DNA from: Bradyrhizobium sp. DOA9
Lineage (GTDB): Bacteria > Pseudomonadota > Alphaproteobacteria > Rhizobiales > Xanthobacteraceae
Assembly (NCBI RefSeq): GCF_000617845.2
Contig: NZ_DF820425.1
Coordinates: forward strand, 5,400,741-5,464,740
DNA length: 64,000 bases
Reading direction: 5' to 3'
Shown: piece by piece, positions 1-9,123 of the stretch
Numbering within the stretch: position 1 is the stretch's first letter
How the letters are laid out: every line of letters starts with the position of its first letter
The notes under the pieces: model-generated
What the model saw: the letters and a program-made list of their open reading frames with translations, nothing else
The model's database searches: none
Told to the model about the DNA's origin: nothing
Position numbers and translations under genes: made by a program

Positions 1-316
1 CCGCACCGCCCTCCCCCGGTTCCTCGTGACGCGAGCCCACCCGCACGCCGGATCCGGCGCGCGCCCGTTTCTTTCCCGGCCTGGTCACCAGAACCCCACC
101 CGAATCCATGCCCCGACAGGACATTACGCCCACATCATCCGCAACTCCAAGGTGGTATTTTGCAACTTTTTCGATATGAAACTTTTCCCATCGCGGCAGC
201 TTTCAACACCCCGCGATTTGACAGGGGCCCGCTCACCACCCATGTTCGGGTCGAAACGGCCGACCCGAATCCTTTCGCTTTCGGCCCAAGATTTCCCCGT
301 AAGTTACTGGAACTAC
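1..316. other. Non-coding leader upstream of topA
   Basis: No convincing gene is seen here. The topA reading frame stays open upstream to about base 26, but that translation has no resemblance to a topoisomerase N-terminus, while the conserved topoisomerase start lies at 317. The stretch probably holds the topA promoter; an AT-richer patch at about 150-190 is the likeliest place, but no clear -35/-10 pair can be defended. Confidence 0.5.
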
Positions 317-3073
317 ATGAATATCGTTATCGTGGAGTCGCCGGCGAAAGCCAAGACGATCAACAAGTATTTGGGCTCGTCCTATGAGGTTCTGGCCTCG
401 TTCGGCCATGTCCGCGATCTCCCGGCGAAGAACGGTTCCGTCGATCCGGACGCCAATTTCAAGATGATTTGGGAGGTCGACCCCAAGGCGGCCGGCCGGC
501 TCAACGATATTGCCAAGTCGCTGAAGGGCGCCGACCGCCTGATTCTCGCGACCGACCCCGATCGCGAGGGCGAGGCCATCTCCTGGCACGTGCTGGAGGT
601 GATGAAGGAGAAGCGCGCGCTGAAGGATCAGAAGATCGAGCGCGTCGTGTTCAACGCCATCACCAAGCAGGCCGTCTCGGAGGCGATGAAGCATCCGCGC
701 CAGATCGACGGCGCACTGGTCGACGCCTATATGGCACGCCGGGCGCTCGACTATCTGGTCGGCTTTACCCTCTCCCCCGTGCTGTGGCGCAAGCTGCCGG
801 GCGCCCGCTCGGCCGGCCGCGTGCAGTCGGTGGCGCTGCGCCTCGTCTGCGACCGCGAGCTCGAGATCGAGAAATTCGTGCCGCGCGAATATTGGTCGCT
901 GATCGCAACCCTGCTGACGCCGCGGGGCGATGCCTTCGAGGCCCGCCTCGTCGGCGCCGACGGCAAGAAGATCCAGCGCCTCGACATCGGCACCGGCGCG
1001 GAAGCCGAAGACTTCAAGAAGGCGCTGGAACTCGCCTCCTACGCCGTCACCGCGGTCGACGCCAAGCCGGCGCGGCGCAATCCGCAGGCACCCTTCACCA
1101 CCTCGACCCTGCAGCAGGAAGCCAGCCGCAAATATGGCTTTGCGCCGGCGCACACAATGCGCATCGCCCAGCGTCTCTATGAGGGCATCGACATCGGCGG
1201 CGAGACCACCGGACTCATTACTTATATGCGTACCGACGGCGTGCAGATCGCCCCCGAAGCGATCACCCAGGCGCGCAAGGTGATCGGCGAGGATTACGGC
1301 AACGCCTACGTGCCGGATAGCCCGCGCCAGTACCAGGCCAAGGCCAAGAACGCCCAGGAAGCGCACGAAGCGATCCGCCCGACCGACCTCACCCGCCGCC
1401 CCGACAGCATGAGCCGCAGGCTCGATGCCGATCAGGCCAAGCTGTACGAATTGATCTGGAAGCGTACCATCGCGAGCCAGATGGAATCTGCCGAGCTCGA
1501 ACGGACCACCGTCGACATCACCGCGAAGGCGGGCTCCCGCACGCTGGAGCTGCGCGCCACCGGCCAGGTCGTCAAGTTCGACGGCTTCCTCGCGCTCTAT
1601 CAGGAAGGTCGCGACGACGAGGAGGACGAGGATTCCCGCCGCCTGCCCGCGATGAGTCCGAACGACGCCCTGAAGCGGCAGTCCCTGTCCGTCACCCAAC
1701 ATTTCACCGAGCCGCCGCCGCGCTTCTCGGAAGCATCGCTGGTCAAGCGTATGGAAGAGCTCGGCATCGGCCGACCCTCGACCTATGCCTCGATCCTGCA
1801 GGTCCTGAAGGACCGCGGCTACGTCAAGCTGGAGAAGAAGCGCCTGCACGGCGAGGACAAGGGCCGCGTCGTGGTCGCGTTCCTCGAGAGCTTCTTTGCC
1901 CGCTACGTCGAATACGATTTCACGGCAAGCCTCGAGGAGCAGCTCGACCGCATCTCCAACAACGAGATCTCCTGGCAGCAGGTGCTGAAGGATTTCTGGA
2001 CCGGCTTCATCGGCGCCGTCGACGACATCAAGGATCTGCGCGTCGCGCAGGTGCTCGACGTGCTCGACGACATGCTGGGCCAGCACATCTATCCGCCCCG
2101 CGCCGATGGCGGCGATATCAGGCAGTGCCCGAACTGCGGGACCGGCCGGCTCAATCTCAAGGCCGGCAAGTTCGGCGCCTTCGTCGGCTGCTCGAACTAT
2201 CCCGAATGCCGCTACACCCGTCAGCTCGCCGCCGACGGCGAAGCGACTGCTGACCGTTCGCTCGGCCAGGATCCCGAGACCGGTCGCGATGTCTGGGTCA
2301 AGGCCGGCCGGTTCGGCCCCTACATCCAGCTCGGGGAGCAGAAGGATTACGAGGAAGGCGAGAAGCCGAAGCGCGCGGGCATCCCCAAGGGCACCTCGCC
2401 CAGCGACGTCGATCTCGAGCTTGCGCTGAAGCTGCTGTCGCTGCCGCGCGAGATCGGCAAGCACCCGGAAACCGGGCAGCCGATCACGGCCGGCCTCGGG
2501 CGCTTCGGGCCGTTCGTCAAGCACGAGAAGACCTATGCCAGCCTGGAGGCCGGCGACGAGGTGTTCGACATCGGCCTCAACCGCGCGGTCACGCTGATCG
2601 CGGAGAAGGTCGCCAAGGGCCCGAGCCGCCGCTTCGGCGCCGATCCCGGCAAGGCGCTCGGCGATCATCCGAGCCTCGGCACCGTCACCGTGAAGAGCGG
2701 CCGTTACGGCGCCTATGTCACCGCCGGCGGCGTCAACGCGACCATCCCCGCCGAGTTCGAGAAGGACACCATCACGCTGCCGCAGGCGATCGCGCTGATC
2801 GACGAGCGCGCGGCGAAAGGCGGCGGCAAGGCCAAGAAGGCTGCAAAGCCGGCCAAGGCCAAGAAAGCATCAGAGAAGGCGGCGGACGGCGAGGACGCCG
2901 GGCCGAAGCCAAAGAAGCCGGCTGCGAAGAAAGCCGCGGCCAAATCCAAATCCGAATCCACCAGCAAGGCGCGCGCCGCCGTGCCGTCGACCGCAAAAAC
3001 GTCGCCGACCAAGGCAGCTGCCACCAAGAATCCAGCGAGTACTCCGGCCAAGAAGAGTGCCGGCAAGACCTGA
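317..3073 (+). CDS. topA: DNA topoisomerase I
   Basis: Type IA topoisomerase of 918 aa that relaxes negatively supercoiled DNA through a 5'-phosphotyrosyl intermediate. The TOPRIM domain opens with VESPAKAKTI at residues 5-14 and contains TDPDREGEAISWH. The catalytic tyrosine lies in GLITYMRTDG, about residue 305. A four-cysteine zinc ribbon (CPNCG...CSNYPECRY) near residues 605-635 is followed by repeated C-terminal DNA-binding modules (GRFGPY, GRFGPFVKH, GRYGAYV). The last 85 or so residues are a low-complexity Lys/Ala tail. The start was set at the ATG directly before NIVIVESPAK, because the longer upstream frame does not match the family. The rnr gene follows after 20 bases, so the two are probably co-transcribed. 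Confidence 0.97.
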   Translation: MNIVIVESPAKAKTINKYLGSSYEVLASFGHVRDLPAKNGSVDPDANFKMIWEVDPKAAGRLNDIAKSLKGADRLILATDPDREGEAISWHVLEVMKEKRALKDQKIERVVFNAITKQAVSEAMKHPRQIDGALVDAYMARRALDYLVGFTLSPVLWRKLPGARSAGRVQSVALRLVCDRELEIEKFVPREYWSLIATLLTPRGDAFEARLVGADGKKIQRLDIGTGAEAEDFKKALELASYAVTAVDAKPARRNPQAPFTTSTLQQEASRKYGFAPAHTMRIAQRLYEGIDIGGETTGLITYMRTDGVQIAPEAITQARKVIGEDYGNAYVPDSPRQYQAKAKNAQEAHEAIRPTDLTRRPDSMSRRLDADQAKLYELIWKRTIASQMESAELERTTVDITAKAGSRTLELRATGQVVKFDGFLALYQEGRDDEEDEDSRRLPAMSPNDALKRQSLSVTQHFTEPPPRFSEASLVKRMEELGIGRPSTYASILQVLKDRGYVKLEKKRLHGEDKGRVVVAFLESFFARYVEYDFTASLEEQLDRISNNEISWQQVLKDFWTGFIGAVDDIKDLRVAQVLDVLDDMLGQHIYPPRADGGDIRQCPNCGTGRLNLKAGKFGAFVGCSNYPECRYTRQLAADGEATADRSLGQDPETGRDVWVKAGRFGPYIQLGEQKDYEEGEKPKRAGIPKGTSPSDVDLELALKLLSLPREIGKHPETGQPITAGLGRFGPFVKHEKTYASLEAGDEVFDIGLNRAVTLIAEKVAKGPSRRFGADPGKALGDHPSLGTVTVKSGRYGAYVTAGGVNATIPAEFEKDTITLPQAIALIDERAAKGGGKAKKAAKPAKAKKASEKAADGEDAGPKPKKPAAKKAAAKSKSESTSKARAAVPSTAKTSPTKAAATKNPASTPAKKSAGKT

Positions 3074-3093
3074 GATCAAGAATTAGAGGCTAA

Positions 3094-5442
3094 GTGAAAC
3101 CAAAGACAGACCGTGGCTTTCCCGACCGGCAAGCCATCGTCGCCTTCATCAAGGCAAATCCGGGAAAGGTCGGGACTCGCGACATCGCGCGCGAGTTCGG
3201 CCTCAAGAACGCCGATCGCGCCGAGCTCAGGCGTCTGCTGCGCGAGCTCGCCGACGACGGCATCATCAAGAAGAAGCGCCACAAGGTCTCCGAGCCGGAC
3301 GCGCTGCCGCCGACGCTGCTCGCCGACATCACCGGCCGCGATTCCGACGGCGAGCTGATCGCCTCTCCCGCCGAATGGGACGAGGTCGAGAACGGCGAAC
3401 CGCCAAAGATCCTCATCGAGATGCCGCGCCGGCCGAGGCCCGGCACCGCCGCCGGAATCGGCGACCGCGCGCTGCTGCGCGTCGAGCGCAGCGATGATGA
3501 CGAAGGTCCCGCCTATCGCGGCCGCATCATCAAGGTCATCGACAAGGCCAAGAGCCGCATCCTCGGCGTGTTCCGCGAGCTCCCCGAAGGCGGCGGGCGG
3601 CTCGTCCCCGTCGACAAGAAGATGGCCGACCGTGAATTGAACATCGCCAGGACCGATGCCGGCGGCGCCGAGGACGGGGACCTCGTCAGCGTCGACATCG
3701 TCCGCAGCCGCGGCTTCGGCCTCGCCTCCGGCCGGGTGAAAGAGAAGCTCGGCTCGGTCAAGTCCGAGAAGGCGATCAGCCTGATCGCGATCTACGCCCA
3801 CGACATTCCCTTGCAATTCTCCTCCGCCGCCGAGCGCGAGGCGGAGGCGGCGGAGCCCGCCAATCTGAAGGGCCGCGAGGACTGGCGCGACGTTCCGCTC
3901 GTCACCATCGATCCGCCGGATGCGAAGGATCATGACGACGCGGTGCATGCCGAACCCGATCCGGATCCGAACAACAAGGGCGGCTTCATCGTCAACGTCG
4001 CCATCGCCGATGTCAGCTTCTACGTCCGCCCCGGCACGGCGCTCGACCGCGATGCGCTCGACCGCGGCAACTCGGTTTATTTCCCCGACCGCGTCGTGCC
4101 GATGCTGCCCGAGCGCATCTCCAACAATCTCTGCTCGCTGGTACCGGGCGAGCCGCGCGGCGCGCTGGCGGTGCGCATGGTGCTCGGCCCCGACGGCCGC
4201 AAGCGCTCGCACAGTTTTCATCGCATCCTGATGCGCTCGGCGGCCAAGCTCGCTTACGCGCAGGCGCAGGCCGCGATCGACGGCCGGCCTGACGACACCA
4301 CCGGTCCGCTGCTCGATCCGATCCTCAAACCGCTCTATGCCGCCTATGCCTGTGCCAAGCGCGCGCGCGACGAGCGCGATCCGCTCAATCTCGACCTGCC
4401 CGAGCGCAAGATCCTCTTGAAGAGCGACGGCACTGTCGACCGCGTCGTGGTCCCCGAGCGTCTCGACGCGCACAAGCTAATCGAGGAGTTCATGATCCTC
4501 GCCAATGTCGCCGCAGCGGAGACATTGGAGAAGAAATCGCTGCCGCTGATCTACCGCGTGCACGACGAGCCGACGCTGGAAAAGGTCCACGCGCTCGCGG
4601 AATTCCTGGAGACGCTGGACGTTCCCTTCGCCAAGTCGGGCGCGCTGCGCCCCACCACGTTCAACCGCGTGCTGGCCCAGCTCGAAGGCCACGACTATTA
4701 CCCGCTGGTGAGCGAGGTGGTGTTGCGCGCGCAGGCGCAGGCGGAATATTCCTCGGAGAATTACGGCCATTTCGGCCTGAACCTGCGCCGCTATGCCCAT
4801 TTCACCTCGCCGATCCGCCGCTATGCCGACCTCGTCGTGCACCGCGCGCTGGTGCGTGCGCTCGGCCTTGGCGAAGGCGCCCTGCCCGACAGCGAGACGC
4901 CGGAAAGCTTGAGCGAGGTCGCCGCTCATATCTCGCTGACCGAGCGGCGCGCCATGAAGGCGGAGCGCGAGACCGTCGACCGGCTGATCGCCCATCACCT
5001 CGCCGACCGCATCGGCGCCAGCTTCCAGGGCCGCGTCTCCGGCGTCACCCGCGCCGGTCTCTTTGTCAAACTGGCTGAAACTGGCGCCGACGGCTTGATC
5101 CCGATCCGATCCCTCGGCACGGAATATTTCAACTATGACGAGAGCCGCCATGCCCTGGTCGGCACCCGCAGCGGCACCATGTACCAGCTCGGCGACGTCG
5201 TCGACGTCCGCCTGATCGAGGCCGCTCCGATCGCGGGCGCGCTGCGCTTCGAGCTGCTGTCGTCCGAGAGCGACAAGGGCCAGCGCGAGCGCAGGCCGCT
5301 CCGTCCGCAGCGCAAATCGTCCAAGCCGCATCCCGGACGCAGCCCGGATAGAAAACGCAAGCCGGAGAAGCAAAAGTCCGGCAAGGGAAAGAATGCCAAA
5401 GGCAAGAACAAAGGTAAGGGCAAGAAGGGCAAAGCGTGGTGA
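3094..5442 (+). CDS. rnr: Ribonuclease R
   Basis: RNase II-family 3'-5' exoribonuclease of 782 aa that degrades structured RNA. It has an N-terminal winged-helix/OB region, then the RNB domain with DPPDAKDHDDAVH (about residues 271-283), whose aspartates bind the catalytic metal. Other family motifs are DRGNSVYFPDRVVPMLPE and HFTSPIRRYADLVVHRAL. A C-terminal S1 domain (about 645-720) precedes a Lys/Arg/Gly-rich tail of about 50 residues. The start is GTG, with an AGAGG ribosome-binding site a few bases upstream. It sits 20 bases after topA, and its stop codon overlaps the next gene. Confidence 0.96.
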   Translation: MKPKTDRGFPDRQAIVAFIKANPGKVGTRDIAREFGLKNADRAELRRLLRELADDGIIKKKRHKVSEPDALPPTLLADITGRDSDGELIASPAEWDEVENGEPPKILIEMPRRPRPGTAAGIGDRALLRVERSDDDEGPAYRGRIIKVIDKAKSRILGVFRELPEGGGRLVPVDKKMADRELNIARTDAGGAEDGDLVSVDIVRSRGFGLASGRVKEKLGSVKSEKAISLIAIYAHDIPLQFSSAAEREAEAAEPANLKGREDWRDVPLVTIDPPDAKDHDDAVHAEPDPDPNNKGGFIVNVAIADVSFYVRPGTALDRDALDRGNSVYFPDRVVPMLPERISNNLCSLVPGEPRGALAVRMVLGPDGRKRSHSFHRILMRSAAKLAYAQAQAAIDGRPDDTTGPLLDPILKPLYAAYACAKRARDERDPLNLDLPERKILLKSDGTVDRVVVPERLDAHKLIEEFMILANVAAAETLEKKSLPLIYRVHDEPTLEKVHALAEFLETLDVPFAKSGALRPTTFNRVLAQLEGHDYYPLVSEVVLRAQAQAEYSSENYGHFGLNLRRYAHFTSPIRRYADLVVHRALVRALGLGEGALPDSETPESLSEVAAHISLTERRAMKAERETVDRLIAHHLADRIGASFQGRVSGVTRAGLFVKLAETGADGLIPIRSLGTEYFNYDESRHALVGTRSGTMYQLGDVVDVRLIEAAPIAGALRFELLSSESDKGQRERRPLRPQRKSSKPHPGRSPDRKRKPEKQKSGKGKNAKGKNKGKGKKGKAW

Positions 5443-5876
5443 CGATGAGCACGGCCCCGAAGATCTGGACGCGCGAGAGCGGCCTCATTGAGAAGCGCGA
5501 TGTCTTTGCTGCGATGAAACGCGGCTTCCGCGGCCGCTGCCCGCGCTGCGGCGAAGGCAAGCTGTTCCGCGCCTTCCTGAAGACCGCCGATCATTGCGCC
5601 GAATGCGGCCTCGACTTCACCCCGCATCGCGCCGACGATCTGCCCGCCTATCTCGTCATCGTCATCGTCGGCCACATCGTGGTGCCCGCCGTGTTGTGGA
5701 TCGAGACCAACTACACCACGCCGGTCTGGATCAGCTTCGCGGCCTATCTGCCCTTCACCTTCGTCGCCTCGCTTGCGCTGCTGCAGCCCGTGAAGGGAGC
5801 TGTGGTCGGCTTGCAATGGGCTCTGCGCATGCACGGGTTTGACGACAACCCTCCGGATGGTATTCCGCCGGTGTAG
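5436..5876 (+). CDS. DUF983 family membrane protein
   Basis: Protein of about 146 aa whose biochemical role is not established. A CPRCGEGKLF...CAECGLDF zinc-ribbon-like cysteine cluster lies in the N-terminal third, followed by two hydrophobic segments (LVIVIVGHIVVPAVLW and the FAAYLPFTFVASLALL region). This is the usual DUF983 layout. The GTG start overlaps the rnr stop and has an AAGGG six bases upstream; an ATG nine bases further in is the alternative. The overlap suggests translational coupling to rnr. Confidence 0.88.
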   Translation: MVTMSTAPKIWTRESGLIEKRDVFAAMKRGFRGRCPRCGEGKLFRAFLKTADHCAECGLDFTPHRADDLPAYLVIVIVGHIVVPAVLWIETNYTTPVWISFAAYLPFTFVASLALLQPVKGAVVGLQWALRMHGFDDNPPDGIPPV

Positions 5877-5903
5877 GCAAATAAGAAGAGTTCGGGTGAG
5901 GAC

Positions 5904-6656
5904 ATGACGGATATTGCGCAGGTTGCGGAAAAGGCAAAGGTCCACGAGGAAAAGGAAGCCGATCATCATCCCTACTTCCGCCCGAAGGATGCGGCGACGC
6001 TGATCCTGGTCGACCGCAGCGGGGCCGTTCCGAAAGTGCTGGTCGGCAAGCGTCACGACAAGGTGGTGTTCATGCCCGGGAAGTTCGTGTTTCCCGGCGG
6101 GCGCGTCGACAAGGCCGATTATCGCGTGCCTTGCGCCGCTCCCATCACTGCCGAGTTAGAGGCCAATCTCGCCAAGGGCAGCCCGAAGACGCCGGCCTCG
6201 CGCGCGAAATCGCTCGCCATTGCCGCGATCCGCGAGGCCTGCGAGGAGACCGGCCTCTGCCTCGGCCGCAAGGCCGAAGGCAAGGTGCCGAAGCTCGACG
6301 GCCCCTGGAAGCCGTTCGCCGATGCCGGCCTGCTGCCCGATCCCTCCGGCCTGTTCCTGATCGCGCGCGCGATCACCCCGCCCGGCCGCGTCAAGCGCTT
6401 CGACACGCGCTTCTTCACCGCCGATGCCTCCGCGATCACCCATCGCGTCGAGGGCGTGATCCACGCCGATGCGGAGCTGGTCGAATTGGTCTGGGTCGAG
6501 CTCGGCTCAAAACCGCTCGCCGACCTGCATCCGATGACGCGCAACGTGCTCAACGAGCTCGACAACCGCCTCGCCACCGGCCCGCTCCGCCACGACGCGC
6601 CGGTGCCGTTCTTCCATTTCTACGGCGGCAAGATGCAGAAGGATGTTTTGGGCTAG
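5904..6656 (+). CDS. NUDIX hydrolase
   Basis: Protein of 250 aa with a recognisable Nudix box: a glycine-rich VFPGGRVD element followed by AIREACEETGL, the REx2EExGU core that binds the metal for pyrophosphate hydrolysis. The box has an insertion of about 50 residues between PGG and REACEE, as in NudL/CoA-pyrophosphatase-like members, so the substrate is not predictable. It starts 27 bases after the DUF983 gene with a GAGG site and is probably the last gene of the topA-rnr run, because a strong hairpin follows at 6681. Confidence 0.88.
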   Translation: MTDIAQVAEKAKVHEEKEADHHPYFRPKDAATLILVDRSGAVPKVLVGKRHDKVVFMPGKFVFPGGRVDKADYRVPCAAPITAELEANLAKGSPKTPASRAKSLAIAAIREACEETGLCLGRKAEGKVPKLDGPWKPFADAGLLPDPSGLFLIARAITPPGRVKRFDTRFFTADASAITHRVEGVIHADAELVELVWVELGSKPLADLHPMTRNVLNELDNRLATGPLRHDAPVPFFHFYGGKMQKDVLG

Positions 6657-6680
6657 CCTCAGCGCGCCGATCCCTCATCT

Positions 6681-6723
6681 CGTCATTCCGGGGCTCGCCG
6701 CTGCGCGGCGCCCCGGAATGACG
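6681..6723. repeat. Palindromic repeat, CGTCATTCCGGGG family
   Basis: The arms CGTCATTCCGGGGC and GCCCCGGAATGACG pair perfectly over 14 bp around a GC-rich loop. The hairpin lies 25 bases after the NUDIX stop and could end transcription. The same outer arms recur at 27258-27360, so it is a dispersed repeat rather than a one-off terminator. Confidence 0.85.
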
Positions 6724-6831
6724 TGCTGAAGGAGCTGCCAAAAACAAAAAATTCTTCTCGGCCATCCCGATGGCGGAGTTCCCGCCCGCACCTATGTCTT
6801 TCCGAACGACAATGAAAAAGGACACCGGGCG

Positions 6832-8157
6832 ATGGCACAACGGCAACTCAAGCTTGGCGCGTTCATGCGCCCGATCAGCATCCACACCGGCGCCTGGCGC
6901 TATCCCGGGGCCTGGCCCGACGCCAATTTCAATTTCTCGCACATCAAGACGCTGATCCGAAAGCTCGAGGCCGGCAGGTTCGACGCCTTCTTCATGGCCG
7001 ATCACCTCGCCGTCTTGAACATGCCGATCGACGCGCTCAAGCGCAGCCACACGGTGACATCGTTCGAGCCATTCACCCTACTGTCGGCTTTGTCAGCCGT
7101 GACCGAACGCATCGGCCTGATTGCGACGGGCTCGACCACCTTCGATGAGCCCTACCACGTCGCGCGCCGCTTCGCCTCGCTCGACCATCTCAGCGGCGGC
7201 CGCGCCGGCTGGAATATCGTCACCACCTCGAACCCGGACGCCGCGCTGAATTTCGGCCTCGACGATCACATGGAGCATGCCGAGCGCTACAGGCGCGCCC
7301 GCGAGTTCTACGACGTCGTCACCGGCCTGTGGGATTCCTTCGCCGACGATGCCTTCGTGCGCGACGTCGAGAGCGGTCTCTTCTTCGATCCCGCCAGGAT
7401 GCATACGCTGGACCACAAGGGCAAATACTTCAAGGTGCGGGGGCCCCTCAACATCGCCCGCCCCGTGCAGGGCTGGCCGGTGATCGTGCAAGCCGGTGCC
7501 TCGGAGGACGGCAAGCAGCTCGCGGCCGAGACTGCGGAAGCCGTGTTCACCGGCGGCGGCAGCCTCGCCGACGGGCAGAAGCTCTACGCCGACATCAAGG
7601 GCCGCATGGAGACAATCGGCCGCGACCCCGAACACCTCAAAATTCTTCCTGGCGCCTTCGTCGTGGTCGGCGACAGCGTCGATGAGGCCAAGGAAAAGCG
7701 CGCCTTGCTCGACAGCCGCGTGCATTATGACAGCGCCATCGCCTCGCTCTCCGTCATCCTCGGCACCGATGCCTCGACCTTCGATCCCGACGGGCCGCTG
7801 CCCGAGATCCCCGAGACCAATGCCAGCAAGAGCGGCCGCCAGCGTCTGGTCGATCTCGCCGCGCGCGACAAGCTCACCGTGCGCCAGCTCGCCCAGCGCG
7901 TCGGCGGCTATGGCGGGCTGTCCTTCGTCGGCACCGCCAAAACCATCGCTGATCAGATGGAGGAATGGCTGGTCGGGCGCGGCTCCGACGGCTTCAACAT
8001 CATGTTCCCGTTCCTGCCCGCCGGCCTCGACGATTTCGTCGACAAGGTCGTCCCCGAGCTGCAGAGGCGCGGGATTTTCCGGAAAGAGTATGAAGGGGCC
8101 ACTTTGAGGGAGAATCTGGGCCTGCGGCGGCCGAAGAACCGGTTCTTCGAGGCCTGA
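6832..8157 (+). CDS. LLM class flavin-dependent monooxygenase (NtaA/SnaA/DszA type)
   Basis: Bacterial luciferase-like, two-component FMN-dependent monooxygenase of 441 aa that would need FMNH2 from a separate reductase. Family signatures seen are the N-terminal GAFMRPISIHTGAWRYPGAW, FFMADHLAV, GLIATGSTTFDEPYHVARRFASLDHLSGGRAGWNIVTT and PVIVQAGASEDGKQLAA, all typical of the NtaA/SnaA/DszA/DmoA group acting on chelators, sulfonates or sulfides. The substrate cannot be read from the sequence. No partner reductase or ABC transporter is adjacent. Confidence 0.9.
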   Translation: MAQRQLKLGAFMRPISIHTGAWRYPGAWPDANFNFSHIKTLIRKLEAGRFDAFFMADHLAVLNMPIDALKRSHTVTSFEPFTLLSALSAVTERIGLIATGSTTFDEPYHVARRFASLDHLSGGRAGWNIVTTSNPDAALNFGLDDHMEHAERYRRAREFYDVVTGLWDSFADDAFVRDVESGLFFDPARMHTLDHKGKYFKVRGPLNIARPVQGWPVIVQAGASEDGKQLAAETAEAVFTGGGSLADGQKLYADIKGRMETIGRDPEHLKILPGAFVVVGDSVDEAKEKRALLDSRVHYDSAIASLSVILGTDASTFDPDGPLPEIPETNASKSGRQRLVDLAARDKLTVRQLAQRVGGYGGLSFVGTAKTIADQMEEWLVGRGSDGFNIMFPFLPAGLDDFVDKVVPELQRRGIFRKEYEGATLRENLGLRRPKNRFFEA

Positions 8158-8223
8158 TCGGGCCGATTTGGGTGGTTTTGCGGGCTAGAGCCCCTACCGG
8201 GGCTCCAGGTTGTTGTTTTTGGC

Positions 8224-8267
8224 GCGTTTTCTCGACGCGAACCGGTGCCCACTTCGCTGGAAAACGC
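8224..8267. repeat. 44-bp dispersed intergenic repeat with inverted ends
   Basis: Element bounded by GCGTTTTC and GAAAACGC, with a core reading ACGCGAACCGGTGCCCACTT. This motif is familiar from intergenic regions of many rhizobial genomes (established knowledge, recalled rather than searched). Only this one copy was noticed in the window. It lies between the monooxygenase and rpmG. Confidence 0.6.
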
Positions 8268-8364
8268 TTCGAAACCTTGACTTCGAGCCGTTTCTGGCTA
8301 GGTTGCCGGCCAACGCGGGCCGTTTGGCCGGCTCCAGATTCCTTTCATTCCTGAGGTTCAGAAC

Positions 8365-8532
8365 ATGGCCAAAGCGGTCACCATCAAGGTCAAGCTCGTG
8401 TCCTCGGCCGACACCGGCTTCTACTACGTCGCCAAGAAGAATTCGCGCACCATGACCGACAAGCTGGTCAAGAAGAAGTACGATCCGGTCGCGCGCAAGC
8501 ACGTTGAATTCCGCGAAGCCAAGATCAAGTAA
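8365..8532 (+). CDS. rpmG: 50S ribosomal protein L33
   Basis: Small basic protein of 55 aa, MAKAVTIKVKLVSSADTGFY and onward, ending in HVEFREAKIK, which is typical of alphaproteobacterial L33 of the large ribosomal subunit. Length and sequence fit the cysteine-free form, so it is not a zinc-dependent paralogue. It stands alone and is followed by a terminator. A 13-bp duplication spans its stop codon. Confidence 0.95.
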   Translation: MAKAVTIKVKLVSSADTGFYYVAKKNSRTMTDKLVKKKYDPVARKHVEFREAKIK

Positions 8533-8548
8533 GACGATCAAGTAAGAC
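8523..8548 (+). repeat. 13-bp tandem duplication across the rpmG stop codon
   Basis: The unit GATCAAGTAAGAC is present twice head to tail (8523-8535 and 8536-8548). The first copy contains the last codons and TAA stop of rpmG, so the duplication leaves the protein unchanged. Confidence 0.9.
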
Positions 8549-8575
8549 GATAGGCGCAGCGTTGAAGCGTTTTGC

Positions 8576-8603
8576 GGGGCCCTGACGGGCCCCGTTGTCG
8601 TTT
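8576..8603 (+). terminator. Terminator after rpmG
   Basis: A perfect 7-bp stem, GGGGCCC and GGGCCCC, encloses the loop TGAC and is followed by a short T-containing tract (GTTGTCGTTT). It lies 44 bases after the rpmG stop. Confidence 0.8.
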
Positions 8604-8890
8604 CGGCTCGCGCATCGCAGGGGCAAGCGATCAGGTGCCGCGCTGCATCGAGAGAACGAGACCAAGCTGATATGCTCCCATCGTCTCTGCGGAATGTCGC
8701 AAAAGGCTGCTCAATGACTGCATGTGGCGACAGCACGCGTCGCACGCCTCCGCGAGCGCCTGCCTGCGACACTCGGGCGCGAGAAAGGAACCCGCTTGAG
8801 CCATAATTGTTGAGCCACGATCATCGAGCGGCTATCTTTCGCGAGCGAACCTCTTGCGTAACCGCTCGGCTGACATGATGGGAGAATCGC
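8604..8890. other. Intergenic region with no gene found
   Basis: No supportable coding region was seen between the rpmG terminator and the first DUF3551 gene. Frames that remain open here lack family resemblance and ribosome-binding sites. The GGGAGA at about 8880-8885 serves the next gene. Confidence 0.5.
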
Positions 8891-9121
8891 ATGCGCACCG
8901 CCCTGCTCATCGTCGTCATGGTCATCGGATTTTCTTCCGCAGCAAAGGCTGAGCGTGAATATCCCTGGTGCGTCTTTGGCGGCCACCTCGGCTATCCCGG
9001 CGAATGCATGTACTCGACGCGAGAGCAATGCCTGGCGTCGGCGTCCGGGCGATGGAACATGTATTGCGATGTGAACCCGCGCGTGAGGTTCAAGCAGCCG
9101 GCTCCGCCCCGGCAGCGCTGA
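8891..9121 (+). CDS. DUF3551 small secreted protein
   Basis: Protein of 76 aa with a short signal peptide (LLIVVMVIGFSSAAKA, cleavage near residue 22) and a mature part with EREYPWCVFGG...GECMYSTREQCLASASG...C. The YPWC and QC spacing is the hallmark of DUF3551, a family expanded in Bradyrhizobium with no known function. The cysteines suggest a disulfide-bonded exported protein. A second family member follows two bases after its stop. Confidence 0.85.
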   Translation: MRTALLIVVMVIGFSSAAKAEREYPWCVFGGHLGYPGECMYSTREQCLASASGRWNMYCDVNPRVRFKQPAPPRQR

Positions 9122-9123
9122 TC

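Noticed and set aside
26..316. 97-codon N-terminal extension of TopA
   Set aside because: The sequence before MNIVIVESPAK does not match topoisomerases and includes probable promoter DNA.
233..2668. 811-codon open frame on the minus strand opposite topA
   Set aside because: It is an antisense shadow of a certain gene in a high-GC genome; composition is Arg/Ala/Leu/Gly-rich and no family features appear.
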